Source: Oasisia sp. SBJ-2009 (taxonomy: Eukaryota; Annelida; Polychaeta; Sabellida; Siboglinidae). Taken from it: a stretch of DNA of 64,000 nt. This document shows, piece after piece, positions 35,801 to 49,521 of this stretch. The DNA lies in assembly GCA_964017155.1 (NCBI GenBank), contig OZ024856.1:9370882-9434881 (forward strand), given 5' to 3'. The translations under genes and the position numbers were made by a program. Each line of letters opens with the position of its first letter. Positions within the stretch are counted from its first letter, which is position 1. The notes under the pieces are model-generated. The model searched no databases. It was not told the DNA's origin and saw only the letters and a list, made by a program, of their open reading frames with translations.

Positions 35801-38800
35801 TCATCGGATCTTTGCGAGGACCGCCGCCCGCCTCTCCGTGTTCTGGAACAAGGCACGCACTAGCTGTTTGACCTCTGACCCCGTGAACTCCTGTGCTAGC
35901 GGCCCCTTGCCGTCGGCCCACCGGTCTGCAATGTCGTGTAGACCGGCATTCAGCACCAGCATGAGCTCCTGAAACTTGAGCCACTTGGCGACGTGTTTGA
36001 AGAGCTCCGGCTTACCCTCGGGGTCTCCCACGGGGGGCTGGAAGCAGTCGGGCGCCCGCTCCACCACGGAGGAGAGGAGGGTGTGGAGGAGGGAGGCGTC
36101 GTCGGCAGAGATGTCCTCCAGCGTCGTGATGTAGGACATCATGTCAATGATGGCCGAGTTCAGTAGAGTGCCTGGGGAATATGTAGATGTTAATTAACAA
36201 CATATAAAATAAATTACGCATAAACTGCGTTAAATTAGTTACGTGAAAAGCTGTCAATCATGGTAGATACAAGTGCAGTTTATTGCTAAATCATAACTTT
36301 ATGCAGAGACCCACAGGTGCAGGTGGACGGGTAAAAAAATGAAGGAGCAAAAAAGGTCTTCCAAAACCATATATATTGTTAGTTATGCCTTGAAAGTGAG
36401 CGTAAATGGTGTCACACGTATGTTTGTAGTCCTTTTCAGGTCAAAAAAATACATTTAAAGTTTGTGAACTGGCTTAACAGTTAACAACCACATGTCCAAC
36501 AAAACGTGTGACTGGCAATAATTAAATGTTGATCCTGCATAAAGCCCTGTGCTAAATCGATAATGCATAAAACTCTCTTATGGCATTATTATATGCTACA
36601 GTAGATTCTTGCCAAGTTGGTATATAATTTTTATTATATAACATGTAAGGACTCTGTGTCAGCAACATGCTTGAAAGGAACAATATTGATACCTTAGTTC
36701 TGGCCTGCAGTATGTCATGTCATCATACATCATAGTTTAATCTGGCCCATTATATCATTCAGTCATGGTGAAGACTACTATGACTACAGACAACATGAAG
36801 AGAGACATAAGTCCCATAACTTGTAATGGACGGGGCCTTGTGTTAACACATGTTCAACCGAAAATAATAATAGTAAGATGTCTATAGTGTCTATCTCCTT
36901 GAGAATCTGAGCTCAGACATGCAAAATACAAACTCTTTGAGTACAACTGTAAATGAAGAGAGCCAAGATTAACTAAATGTGATGGTTGTTAAGTAGAATC
37001 GTCGCCAACATGTTTGAATGGATTGAATTAGCAGTCTCTGTCAAAGTGCAGAATCGGGAGCAATGACAATGACACCACTCGCATGCGTCCTAGGATACCC
37101 ACCCATAGACTTGTAGTAGACACTAGGTGGCAGCACTGTCCACACACGTCCCAAGTGCTGTAGTTCATGCAGCAGCTGGTTGATGGCTCGCTGGGCGTCA
37201 TCAAATGTGTCATCGTCCGACACGCCGTTGAAACCTGCAGTAAACAAGGTGGACATTAACACCTCGGCATGCTGGGTAGTTAGTGACACGGGCACATTCT
37301 GCACACAAGCTACAAATAACTGTCTCGGTCATGTCTCATCAGTTTTTAATTTTGGTGAAATGTTATGGAAATCACATAATCTTTCCTAATATAATCTTTC
37401 TGGATAAGTAATCCAAAATCTAAGTGCCTGCATTTATGAAGTCGCTTACTAAGAAACGATATACGACATGAGTAAAAATGAACGTGTTTTTCAAAATGTT
37501 GCTTTTAATTAAAGTGCTTCAGTTTGAGTAGGACTATCCACAGCTCAGGCACTTGCAAGTGCTAAGTTTATCAGTGCCATCTGTTGGGGCTGTGCAATTT
37601 TGACTAGCTGTAAGTTATACAAGAACCCATTACAGACTTATCGTCATCAATGAAACTTCCCATTAAATACAGAAAGTTTGTGGTGTACAAAATTGTGATT
37701 TAGTTGCAAATGTCTATTTAATTAAACACTTGTATACCATCAAAAATTCCCCGTGTTCCCTTTAAAGCTAATGTCTAACAGAGGTCGGCAACCTTTTGGA
37801 ATAGACCAAGCAACTGATATGATCCAAGTCAGTGGGCCATTAACTTCAGTTACTGAACATGGGTGACTGATAGCTGAAGATGTTACCTCTAGCATTTTTG
37901 AGACAGCCAATCAGCTCGTCGCGCTGTTTGCGCAGACATCGGATGAAGCACTCGGTTCCAAGTCGGCGCAGCTTCGGCACCAGGTCAACGAAGCTCACCG
38001 ACACCATGGTGAGTGGCTTGGGCAGCTGTGACTGGAACTGGTGGCCCAAGGTGAGGAGGTGGTGGGCCAGGTACAGGCAGTTGTTGTGGTGGAGCGCTGA
38101 GAAAAGAGAAGTTGTTGTGATGGAGAGCTGGGAAAAGAGAAGTTGTTGTGATGGAGAGCTGGGAAAAGAGAACTTGTTGTGATGGAGAGCTGGGAAAAGA
38201 GAAGTTGTTGTGATGGAGAGCTGGGAAAAGAGAAGTTGTTGTGATGGAGAGCTGGGAAAAGAGAAGTTGTTGTGATGGAGAGCTGGGAAAAGAGAAGTTC
38301 TTATATAGTGGTTTTGTTCACACCACATTTCCCTAGTTCACAGTACTTGCGAGTAGTGTATGGCACAGAACCAACTTTTAACTCTCACCCTAGGCTTAGC
38401 AACCTATTTGGATCACATCTATGATTTGGATCAACATAATGCATGGACACTTTCCCTGTTTCTCAAACATAAATTTTTCACTGAAGTACTTTTAAATGAG
38501 TTTAAAATCAGTAGTATGTTTGTCGACAAAATAATAAATTAATAAAACAATCTGGACAAACATGTAACAGTTATTGCCAATTTCATGCAGAAACAGTTAA
38601 GAGTGTGTGCTGTGTGCTGTGTGCTGTTTACCTCTATTCCAGAACCACGTATCAAGAGTCAATTTTGTAAAACAACCAAAATCTTTCTTAATGCCTACAT
38701 GATTTTCTCAGTAAATGACATGTAAGGTGGTCAGACAAAATGAACATGTGTGTGTCAAACAATTGACGTTAAGTAACTCCACAACTTTAAAACGCTTCTT

Positions 38801-41800
38801 GAAATCAGCCCCGTTACACAGTACACATTATATTTGTCAACAGACAATCCGTTTTGTGTCCTCCATCAGTCGACTCACCGGCCACCTGCGGTAGGTTCTG
38901 TAGCTCCCTCTTGTGGAAGGTTGGCACAACGATACAGAACAGTTCAAACACACTGCGCACTGTGTAGAAGATCTGGTAGGCACTGAACTCTGTGCCGGTG
39001 GCCGCCTCATGCAGCATGCTGTAGGCCAGCTGCAACAACTTCTGTGTCGACACACTGCAACAGACAGCGGGTGGTGTAAAAACCAATAAGAAGTCATTTA
39101 TTTATAGATTTTGTTCTGTTATCTTTGCTACATTATACTACCTAATGTCAAGTTTGGTGAAAGGAACATTTCAAAGAAATTTCCTTAAAAAATCCACATA
39201 TTTAAAGACGGGGTCTAATTCAACCCTTTAACTAAAAATGTGTAAGATTCATGAATATTGTCTGACCTTATGTTGCACGTTGGCATCTTGAACGTGTTTG
39301 CACTGAGCTTCGTGCTACAGCTGAGCGGGTCCTTCTCGTTCGTTTTTAGCGATTTCTTTGACCCGATCCTGCCAAATCCCTTCGCATTGACACTCCCCAG
39401 TGAATCGTGTTGGATGAGGACCATGCTATGGATGTCAGAGGTGAGGAGTGAACGCGCAGTCTCAAACGCATCCTGACACTGCTTCGACGCAAACAGCACG
39501 TTGACGTTGTTCACATAATCCATAAGTGTCGTGTCCTCAGCCGAGATGAACTGCAACCCCACCAGATTGTCACGAAACGTTTCCGTCTGCACGACGATGT
39601 CACTGTAGCTGTCGAGTTCTCTCGCCGACGACGGGATAGTTTTGGAGAGACAGTTCTGGATGATTAAATCTAAGCAATCGGCGGATATAATCTCGCCCAA
39701 TTTTCGCATCAATGGCACCGCGCCCGAACCGTCGTCATTGGGCAACTCTAGCCCAAGGAGGTGGTCGTTGATCGCTGCGAAGACTCCAGTGAGGGCGGAC
39801 AAGACAGACAGCAGCGTGACAGCCGACGTGTCCTTGTCGGGCATCATCACCGTGATCACGACCGATGGTTTCTGATCGTTGCCTGAATTGACTTTCGTGA
39901 CGACGCGCCCGCCCGCGATGATGGTCGCGACCATGTGGCGCAGGAATCTCTTCCCAAACACGCGCAACTTGTCGGGCAGCACCCCGAGTTTCCACATCGG
40001 TTCGAACGCCTGACACAGATGCTTCTTCACCTCATTGTCGCTCGCAATCGTCAGCTCCACCTTGACCGCTGTCTTCTGGTCAGCTCCGTCTTTTGGTAGT
40101 GTCCACCGCACGTCCTCGCTCCACATCTCCGAGAGATCAGACACCAGCTTCCGTTTCTGAATGACACAGGTGTCTTTGATGGCTGTGAGCACTTCAATGG
40201 CATTTTCTGGGAGGTCTCCCTGGACCTGCGAGGGAGGAATCAGTTATCACGATCATGTATAATTTCTGAGTAACCATACTTGACTGCAGTATTACAATCA
40301 CAACTACTTTATTGTTATGTCATCATTATTATTTTTACCATATACTTAACTATTTATTACTAATAATATTAAACCATATACTGTCATTTATCAGTATCAT
40401 GGTGATGTAATTATACACTAGACCGATTATTATGTATTTTTATAACTAATAAGTAATTTATTTATTTACTTAAAAGTGCTACGCTATTTAATACCGTACT
40501 AATTTTATTTATTTATATACCTATACATAGTTTTTACATTTATTTTATAACACTAGTATTTGTCTTATTGTATATATATATCTTTTTCATGTCTTTTAAA
40601 TTGTAATATGTTGTGAAGCGTCCCAAACGATAATTGATGTGGCGCTATACCAAATACATATATTATTATATTATTACAATTTCATCATAGGGACGAGTCT
40701 ACATTGAACCATATTTCTTTATTTCACTGAAACTTTCATGTTGTTACTCTATATTCAATAGTAATCACAAGCTGTAAAAACAATGCACAGATGATTGCAA
40801 AGACCTTAACGTAACAAAGATTACAACCACCATTACAATTTACATACTGTACTATTAAAATTTTATCATAGTAGATGACATTAAAATGATAAGTAGTTAC
40901 ACCCATAATTGCACTAATATGTTTAAGTGACTTTACAGAAAACCTGCAATAAATTACTGTATTTGGTCACTGTATGTTTTTTAGACCCTCAATTTTGTTT
41001 GTTTTGTTTTGGGATGCTTATTTTTTTACATGGCTGAACATATGCAGTATACAGCTACTGTACATTTTTGGGCCCGTGAAATAATTACGTCTTTGTCCTG
41101 CATGTTTTGGGAGAGCTAAGAATGTTTTCACTTTTAGGGGTCTGAGCTATGTGCAGCTGTTACAGTAAGTGTAACTGATTACAGTTATTGTGTAATCACC
41201 CCATGTCTCACCTGTGACAGGAGTGCTTCTAACGCCTCGACACTCTCCGCGGCAGTCCGGTAGTCCTTCCCGCTTAGAGACGACTTCACCGCCTGCAGCA
41301 GGTCATTCATCTTGACCAGATGGTCAAGAATCGCCAGAGTCTGATTGGCCACGTTCAGCTGACTAGAGAGGTCCTGGAACTCGGCCGCCGAGACATTCAG
41401 CTGACTCTTGATCTAAGCACAACACATCACACGACTGATATACTTTCAAGATAATTAACGATTATAAACAAAACCAGCGTATGGGCGAATACAGGTGTAC
41501 ACGATTGAAGTATTTGAGTAACGATTACAAGTACAACGATATGTATCAGTTACGAGTACCTCATCCCATATACTACTCAAGTAACCAGTACTTTCAAAAG
41601 TACTCGAGGAGACTAGTCATTTATGCGACGACAAATCTTGCTCAAATGATCTGAACCAGAAAGTAACAACCATGAGCTCTTACACAACATGGAGTCCATT
41701 ATAAATGCAAATGTGTCACACGATGTAGGTCACGTGAAGCTCTGAAGGAGGCTGAGAGAGCCAGCCGAAACACACAGAGAAAAGTTTCTTGAGAGGTAAA

Positions 41801-42543
41801 TATTTTACTAAATAACTGTAAATGTTGTCATCTGAACAAACCTCCTTCTCCACTCTGTTTGCCACTAGCTCCATCTCCTCCAGAGTCTTCTCCACCCGCG
41901 TCCTCAGCTCCAGGGCCATGCTCAGACTCGGGTAGAACTCCACATAATTCTTCTGCAGCGTGTCGTGCACTTCCACTTTCAGTTCATCGACGTGCTTTGA
42001 CAGTTTCACAATCTTTGCAATGATGTCTTCCTTCTCGACCCGACCTGCCGACACACAGCTTTGTGTTGTAGTAATAACTTGCTATAAATTACATCTACCA
42101 TGTTATAACTAGGCTTGACTGTACATATATATCTTTGCCTACATATGATACTTCATTGCGTTAATTCAATTTTTTATGCACTGGAAACATCTAGAATGAA
42201 TGATAAACAGAGTTTGTTCATACTAACCACACTGTGATTTGGATCCCAAAAATATCCTACGGTTCAATATTCTAAACAACAAAAATATTTGCCTCTAGGG
42301 GATCATGTTCCTTGATCATTGAAATCAATTGAGATCGAACCAGACCAGTATCTGTATCTAATTATTGTCAACTGGCAAAATCTCATAAAAAATAAGGACA
42401 CATCACACTAGTGAACATAGTGGGTCGTCTGTGTCTAATTTGTAAGAACTGAATGTCATGTTTATGTTAGGATCTAGTGTTGTGTTGGATGTTGTGATCT
42501 AGTGGGAAATATATCGTTATGTCATCATATATATATATATAAT

Positions 42544-42576
<33 letters not shown>

Positions 42577-42786
42577 ATATAATTTATAATATATGAAATA
42601 TATTCAGCCTGAAACGAATCCCCTAATTTAATGTTTCACAGCTATGCAAAAATATAGTTATTAAGAAAAAAATCTATGTATGTTCGAAATACTTCGAACT
42701 GTACACAACTCTCCGCATTAAATACCTGCTGTTGCCAAAACTTCGGCGACGAAAGACGACGTCGTCGCTGTCAAATTAGCCGCCAT
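35801..42786 (-). CDS. ZW10: ZW10, kinetochore and ER-tether protein
   Basis: Eight exons: 42786-42726, 42044-41842, 41412-41212, 40225-39267, 39054-38879, 38096-37887, 37234-37103, 36171-35801. All phases close, giving 2313 nt and 770 aa (human 779). Exon 1 ends SSFVAEVLATA, matching the human N-terminus, then GRVEKED. Later landmarks are CSTKLSANTFKMPTC, LHHNNCLYLAHHLLTLGHQF, FVDLVPKLRRLGTECF and the C-terminal DRWADGKGPLAQEF and RALFQNTERRAA. ZW10 joins ROD and Zwilch at kinetochores (spindle checkpoint) and RINT1/NAG in the Dsl1/NRZ complex that tethers Golgi-to-ER vesicles. Exon 4 (959 nt) covers what several exons encode in vertebrates. The acceptor of exon 6 is copied in a minisatellite just upstream. 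The gene shares its start region with SCFD1. Confidence 0.96.
38101..38299. repeat. 31-bp minisatellite copying a ZW10 splice acceptor
   Basis: Six full copies (38101-38286) plus a partial one, directly upstream of ZW10 exon 6 on its coding strand. Each unit reads, on that strand, CTTCTCTTTTCCCAG followed by CTCTCCATCACAACAA. The true junction is CTTCTCTTTTCTCAG then CGCTCCACCACAACAA, so every copy holds a near-perfect pyrimidine tract, AG and exon start. Confidence 0.95.
40560..40690 (+). mobile_element. Possible SINE 3' end
   Basis: GTGGCGCTATACCAAATAC followed by ATTATTATATTATTAC resembles the GCGCTATATAAAT-type tails of many metazoan SINEs. No promoter half is visible. Confidence 0.3.
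42527..42600. repeat. AT-rich self-complementary tract
   Basis: Alternating AT runs with ATAATTATAT interruptions in ZW10 intron 1, capable of cruciform folding. Confidence 0.85.
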
Positions 42787-43046
42787 TGCGAATGTTTGCA
42801 CCTAATATCGCCCAATGACGGTATGTTTACTTCATCTGCAACAAATATTTATGATTCGTAACCGTTTACATGATTTAATTATGTTGATTGAATGCACAAA
42901 TACCAACTACAACAAACCAAGGCTGAGATTGAACACTTAATTCATTTAGTACAAATTATTTGAACCTTAGCACTTCTGCCCGCCAAACTTCGTCGCAGAC
43001 TCGCTTTCGCAGCGCCACGTCTACGCAGGCGTCATCTTCCGTCAAA
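42787..43046. promoter_or_regulatory. Bidirectional promoter of ZW10 and SCFD1
   Basis: Only 260 bases separate the two divergent start codons, so both 5' UTRs and core promoters must overlap here unless an upstream non-coding exon exists. The SCFD1 side (42975-43046) is relatively GC-rich with several CpGs. A TTTGGCGGGC motif on the minus strand (42978-42987) fits an E2F site, in line with ZW10 being a mitotic gene. No TATA box is evident. Confidence 0.7.
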
Positions 43047-46000
43047 ATGGCAGCCTCCATCCGAGAGAAGCAAACGGGTATGTTTTCATAATAAACCATT
43101 CATTCTAACGTTGTATCCCTTTAGTAATCACTAACGATCATCTCGAGTGATTATATCAACTGTATGCCCGTTGTTAGTTGATCAGAAAGAAGCACAATTC
43201 TTCTGGAGGGTTATATTCATATGGGTTTCACCGATTAAAATGCTGCCGATAGTTTTTCGTCTGCAACGTCAACGTCACGACGAACGAAGCTGTTACAGCT
43301 TTATCCGCAAGGTGTAATTTTGAGAGTGACAGTATTGTTTACATATTGATATAACCACTTACAGCATTTGTGACATAATGTGAGGGGCGTGGCAGATGAG
43401 GAACTTGCCTACCACGGTAGTTGATGGCAACATGTTGAGATGAAAAGTTCCGTCAAATTTCAAAACAATCTCCTCGCCGGCTCCATCCCACCAAGGCCAA
43501 GCCAAGGCAAGGGGGTAGCAAAGTACATCTATTCACAGTAGCAAATAGCCAGGGAGAAGGAAGTCAGCTGAATCATCCTAGGGCATTGCTATTTCCCAGC
43601 TCAGTGACAATCGAATCTAATAATTGACTTAATTAGCTGATTATGACATCCGATAGAACCGTGTGAACAGCCACCTCACTGTCCTCAGTCTGCCCAACCA
43701 AGTTGTAGTTCAAAGAAGATACTGAAACTGAAACCATCAACTTCAAAGAATCTCCGCAACAAATACCCATTCGATCATTGTCACAAGTGGGCAGCGGTTG
43801 TCGCATGGTAGAGCGCTGAATGGTCAATTGAAAGGGTGGTGGTTCAAACCCACCTGCCACCATTTCGAAACTTAGGCATTTTCGTTCACGCCACATTTTC
43901 CTGTGGCTTTCAGAAGAGACATTAAAAGCTAGTGGTCCCTTCTATCTAGTGTCTATGCCAGGGGAACTAAAAGATCCCACAGAGGGGGTAAATGTGTAAC
44001 CTGTAGTGGATTCACTAATTCTAGAGAATGACAACTCTAAAAACCAATGACAGTAATGATCAGCAAGTTGACCAGTGGTCATTAATAGAAGAAGAAGTGC
44101 CAGAGTGATGTAGTGTTTTTATATAAAATATCTTTCCCATTACAAGTAGCATAATGTGAGGAAATGTATTGTCCAAAACAGTTCAAATTAATGAAAATGA
44201 ACTTAACACTGGCAATTGATACCACTGTATGTGTACTGTAGAGTTGATGTAAATATTAAGAGTATTTATTTTATTGTGTATATAATTATATACACAATAA
44301 AATATACTACATATACTACAATACAATTTTGATGCTTCCATTTCACTACTAGAATGTTTTAAGATATGTTCCTCTTTGCGTCCGGTTAAGTCACCAATCA
44401 GCAGTAATATACTTAACTGTTTCAGCTGCCTTTATGCGAATGCTTAACTTCAATGTGTCTCCGACAAAGACTTCCTTAACAGAACCACAATGGAAGGTAC
44501 TGTCATCTCTGTGACAACTAGGCAAATATGAATCAAAATTCATAATTATATCATGATGTTTGCAAGTAATGTGCTTGTGTCAAAATAGTGTTTCGATTAA
44601 GACAAACATTTGAGCCATTCTGCATGTGTATGTGATTGTAAAAAGTAGCAAATTGTATCTATGTTTCTGTGACTGTTAGTGTCAATATGTAAAATAATAT
44701 AAAACAATAACTTGTGTAATGTTATCATGTTTTTACTTCTCGTTTGTGTAACATTTTGCAATCACAAGTATGCATAAAATAGTCGACGTTGTCAATGTAA
44801 TGTCTGAGCCTTACTAATTTGTTATTGAACATTTTGACCCAGGAAGTGCCACTGTAATTATACTTTCTTCAGGGATCTTCTACTAGGTAATTAATTATGA
44901 CCCATGTTAAACCTATTGCAGGTTCTTATTTATGACACTTGGGGGCAGGACATCATTTCTCCACTGCTGTCGGTAAAGGACCTCAGAGATTGTGGCGTCA
45001 CTCTGCACATGTATGTACATGGTTCACCTCTAGCTGAGAAGTTCCACCTGACAATGAGCCTTTTGTCTTTAAGCTATATTCTTACCTTAAGTACTCATGA
45101 ATTTATAGGAACTTTAAAGTCGAATCCTAAACCAGGAAAAGTGTAACGCAATAACAACAATTAAATAAATAACTATAAATGATGTTGGTTGTGTCAAGGT
45201 GATGGTGGAATTGTAGATGATAGCTGGTAGGCCTGTGATGTGTATGGTTCTACCTTGGGTGAGTTGATAGAGAGTGCATGCTGTGCATTCAACTTTATGA
45301 TCGTCAATGATATCGCCATCAAATGTGCCAAATACTAGAAACAAATTATATAGACTGGTGGAAGGACACAAATGAATGAACGAAGTATAAGTAATAACAA
45401 TTAAAGCAGATATAATTGGGCAGTATCTAATCATTTATAAATGCAGTTATAAAATATTTTTTGTAATTGCCATTGATTTATTGCCACTGAGTTATTGAAA
45501 GCACCACTCCCAACATGTGGTGTTGTTTCAGGTTGATCAACAGTGACCGGGAGCCCATCCCAGACGTCCCAGCCATCTACTTTGTCATGCCCACAGATGA
45601 CAATGTACAGAGGATATGTAAAGTATGTTACACCAACCGACTTTCTGCTAGCTGTGGGTTTTGTGCCGAATAACCAGTGTCAAACACCTAGCTGAGTGCA
45701 GTGTGCACCAGTAAACTAGAACATCAATCCAACATATTGCTGCTCAAGATAGTCATGCAGTATTACACAACTCAGCTTTTTTGTAGGCAGCAAATGTATC
45801 AGACATATTGACCATTGTTTCTCCCGGCCAGTTGTGAGCAGGATGCTATGTATGGTGTGTGAGTTTGTAAATGACACAGACGCATTTGCTGCATGTTTGT
45901 GTCATTGCATGTTTGTAAGTTCACAACACAAATGTGCCCCAAATTTAGTCATGTGACAGCCGTGGAGCATGTAAACAGAGAATGCCACCTTGGAAGCTCA

Positions 46001-49000
46001 CAAGACATATTTTTGTTTGTATGTCACTAAATGATAGACAGTTGCCAATTGTTTATATGTAAATATGGAAAACAGGTACATTCTTATGTAGCGTTCATAC
46101 TGCTCAAAGCGCTTTACATTACTTTCATGGCAGACCTGTTCAATCCAACACCATTTCACATATATCCACCTGTCTATAGCCAGGTATTCATTCGTACAGC
46201 TGAGTGAACCGGAGCAATGTAGAGTGAAAAAAACTTGCCAAACGTTTAACACCACAGCACAGGATTCGAACCCGGGTAATCTTAGTCGAGAATCCGAAGC
46301 TCTACCCCAGAACCACTGCACTCTACGTGTAAATGCATGTCAAATGTTGCCAACGTATTTCAGTATATATGTACCTTGTGGATTCACATAAATGCATCAT
46401 AATTATGTATGTATGGTGCATTTTATTTTTTGCACATGTGATTCAACTAGGAAGTAGAAACGTGTGTCTACTTTGCAAGCCATACATTTGGCGAAGGAGG
46501 AAATGTGGCAATAACATGATGTGGTGTTTGTGTGGCAGGACTTCCACAACCAGCTGTATGAGACGTACAACTTGAACTTCATCTCAGCCATCTCGAGGCA
46601 GAAGCTGGAGGACCTCGCCCTCGCCTCTGTCCAGACCAACTCTGTCACGCAGATCTCTAAAGTAAGTACAACTATGTTGCACTACAGGTTGTCAAGTTAC
46701 CCTTTAGACGCCACATCGTTTTATCGAGCCCGCCTTGAGTCCTTGCACTGTGTGCACAAATTCACCAATATATTGATGCATGTGGTGTTTTGCAACATTT
46801 CTAGTTGTCCTTATTTTAGAGATATTTGAATTCTGCATTAGACAGTTGTTAATAGACTAGTTAACCTTTTAATAAAAAATAACAGTCTGCCTGTGGGTGT
46901 TTGCATTGAATGCTGTGTTTATCACGGAGATACATTTACAAATATTAGCCACTGTTACTGATGATTCTCAGGTAATACAGATCATGTTAAAAAGTTTGAG
47001 GTATGAACTGGCCATCCTTATCACTTGTAAAAGGAGCACTAAGGAAGAAACAACACAAATAAACTCTCACTGAGCTGAGCAACAAGACCTACCAAGTGGA
47101 AATATGAAGCTTATAATATAACAATATTGCACACAATATAACCTATGCCTTTGTGGTCGCAGGTATTCGACCAGTATCTCAACTTCATCAGTCTTGAGGA
47201 TGACATGTTTTGTCTCCAGCACAAAAACAGTGAAGCAATTTCATATTACGGTAAGAACAATGATTTATGCGCTGCAGATTCAGTAAAATGTTAATAATGT
47301 TTGTTCTTTTGTCGTGGTCATGTCATCTTGCTTATCAACAATTTGGGCCTTTCTATGTGTTATATTAAATTTGTCACATTCTTATGCAAATACTTTGTTT
47401 TTAGATTGTTTTGTTTTTTAGATGGAATCCATAACTTTTGTGTTACTTTAGTTTGTAACTCATTAAACAAACATATAACGCCACATGATTTTGTTAGAAA
47501 TTCAACACAAAAGTAAATTTGTACAAGGGTGTTTGACTCTAGAAATAACGTTGTTGCAGCGATAAATCGTGGTGATGTGAAGGACACGGAAGTGGAGGCC
47601 ATCATGGACAGTATTGTGGACAGTCTCTTCTCGGTGTTTGTCACAATGGGTAGGTAGTGAAGTGATGTCACACAGCATGCAGACTTCTGGTTCACTGAGA
47701 CATTGTCACAAATGGGTTGAGACATTGTCACAACCAAACAAATGGGATGAGACATTGTCACAACCAGACAAATGGGTTGAGACATTGTCACAACCAAACA
47801 AATGGGTTGAGACATTGTCACAACCAAACAAATGGGTTGAGACATTGTCACAACCAGACAAATGGGTTGAGACATTGTCACAACCAGACAAATGGGTTGA
47901 GACATTGTAACAACCAGACAAATGGGTTGAGACATTGTCACAACCAGACAAATGGGTTGAGACATTGTAACAACCAGACATATGGGTTGAGACATTGTCA
48001 CAACTTGACAAATGTGTTGAAGAGATTTTGTATCAGGTGTTTCATTCAAAGATACAAAGATTGAAGTTGTCAGAATAGTTAAGTACACATATGCACAGAT
48101 ATACGTTCATTCTCCAAGAAGAATGCAGACATAAATATGCACAAGCATGCACACACACACACATGCACACCTATTAATAGCACATGTCACGATGTAAAAA
48201 AATCCCTTTTACAATTTGTGACTTAATACCGTCATTGTTGTGGCGGATAATGTATATCGTAGTTCTACTTGTAGTCTTGTTGCAGGTCAGGTGCCCGTGA
48301 TCCGCGCCCCCCGGGGTAATGCTGCCGAGATGGTCGCCACGAAACTAGACAAGAAACTGCGAGACAACATCAGAGACATGCGCCACAGTCTCTTCAACAC
48401 AGACATGGTCCAGGCCGGCCAGTTCAGGTGCTTGTTTAGTCTCAACAATAGGTTTCTAGAATTGAGGTGTGTGTGTTTGTGTGAGTGTCTGCATGTGTTA
48501 GTGTACATTTGTGTGTGGATTTGTGTTTGCATGTGTGTGCGTATATGTGAAAAGAAGCAACAGCTTTAATTATTAATTTGCCATTGACTACGAGATGTTG
48601 GCAGTTTTAGCCTTCACACCATACAATAGACATACAAATCCTTTGCTCAAAATATTAGACTTTCTGGAATTGTTTCAAGGAGCATTTGATCAATTAGAGA
48701 TATTTTATGTAGCTTAAAACTGTTATGTTGTTATATTAAATTGTTATAACTAAACTGTTATGCTATGTAAAATCCAACTATTATGATGTAGAACTGCATG
48801 CATTCCAATGAAATGTGATCTAAAAATTCTCTGTTTGATAATAATATGTCAATATATGATGCTGTGCAAAACGTCACTCCATGAAAAATCAATTTGTTGT
48901 TGTGGTGAACATTGATGTCTGGTCTTAATGGCTGACGATTGGAAAGACACATTGTTCACCTGTTGCCATGTTGGAAATGTACACTGTCCATGTATAGTCA

Positions 49001-49268
49001 GCCTGTTCCATGGTGGAGCTGTTGTTCATGTAGAGTCAGCCTGTTCCATGGTGGAGCTGTTACAGTTTTCAGCGGCCGCTGCTGGTGCTTCTGGACAGGA
49101 ACATTGACCTGGCGACTCCGCTCCACCACACCTGGACCTACCAGGCCCTGGCACACGACGTCCTGGTAAGGACAGCATTGTCTCATTGTCAATTAGCTAT
49201 CACTAGCATTGGGAAACTTTGTAAAATCTCTTTGTGAATTTGGTAATGTTTTTGTAGTAAATTTACCT

Positions 49269-49302
<34 letters not shown>

Positions 49303-49356
49303 ATATATATAATGTTTATATATATAATGTATAGATATATGTATATATATAATGTA

Positions 49357-49415
<59 letters not shown>

Positions 49416-49440
49416 ACTCTACACACACATACAAGCCCAC

Positions 49441-49521
<81 letters not shown>

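Noticed and set aside
42676..42861. 61-codon plus-strand frame in the ZW10/SCFD1 promoter side
   Set aside because: It lies antisense over ZW10 exon 1, which has a clear homologous start; the plus frame is a shadow.
43804..43870. tRNA gene
   Set aside because: A and B boxes are present but the cloverleaf arms do not pair and SINE body follows; annotated as a SINE.
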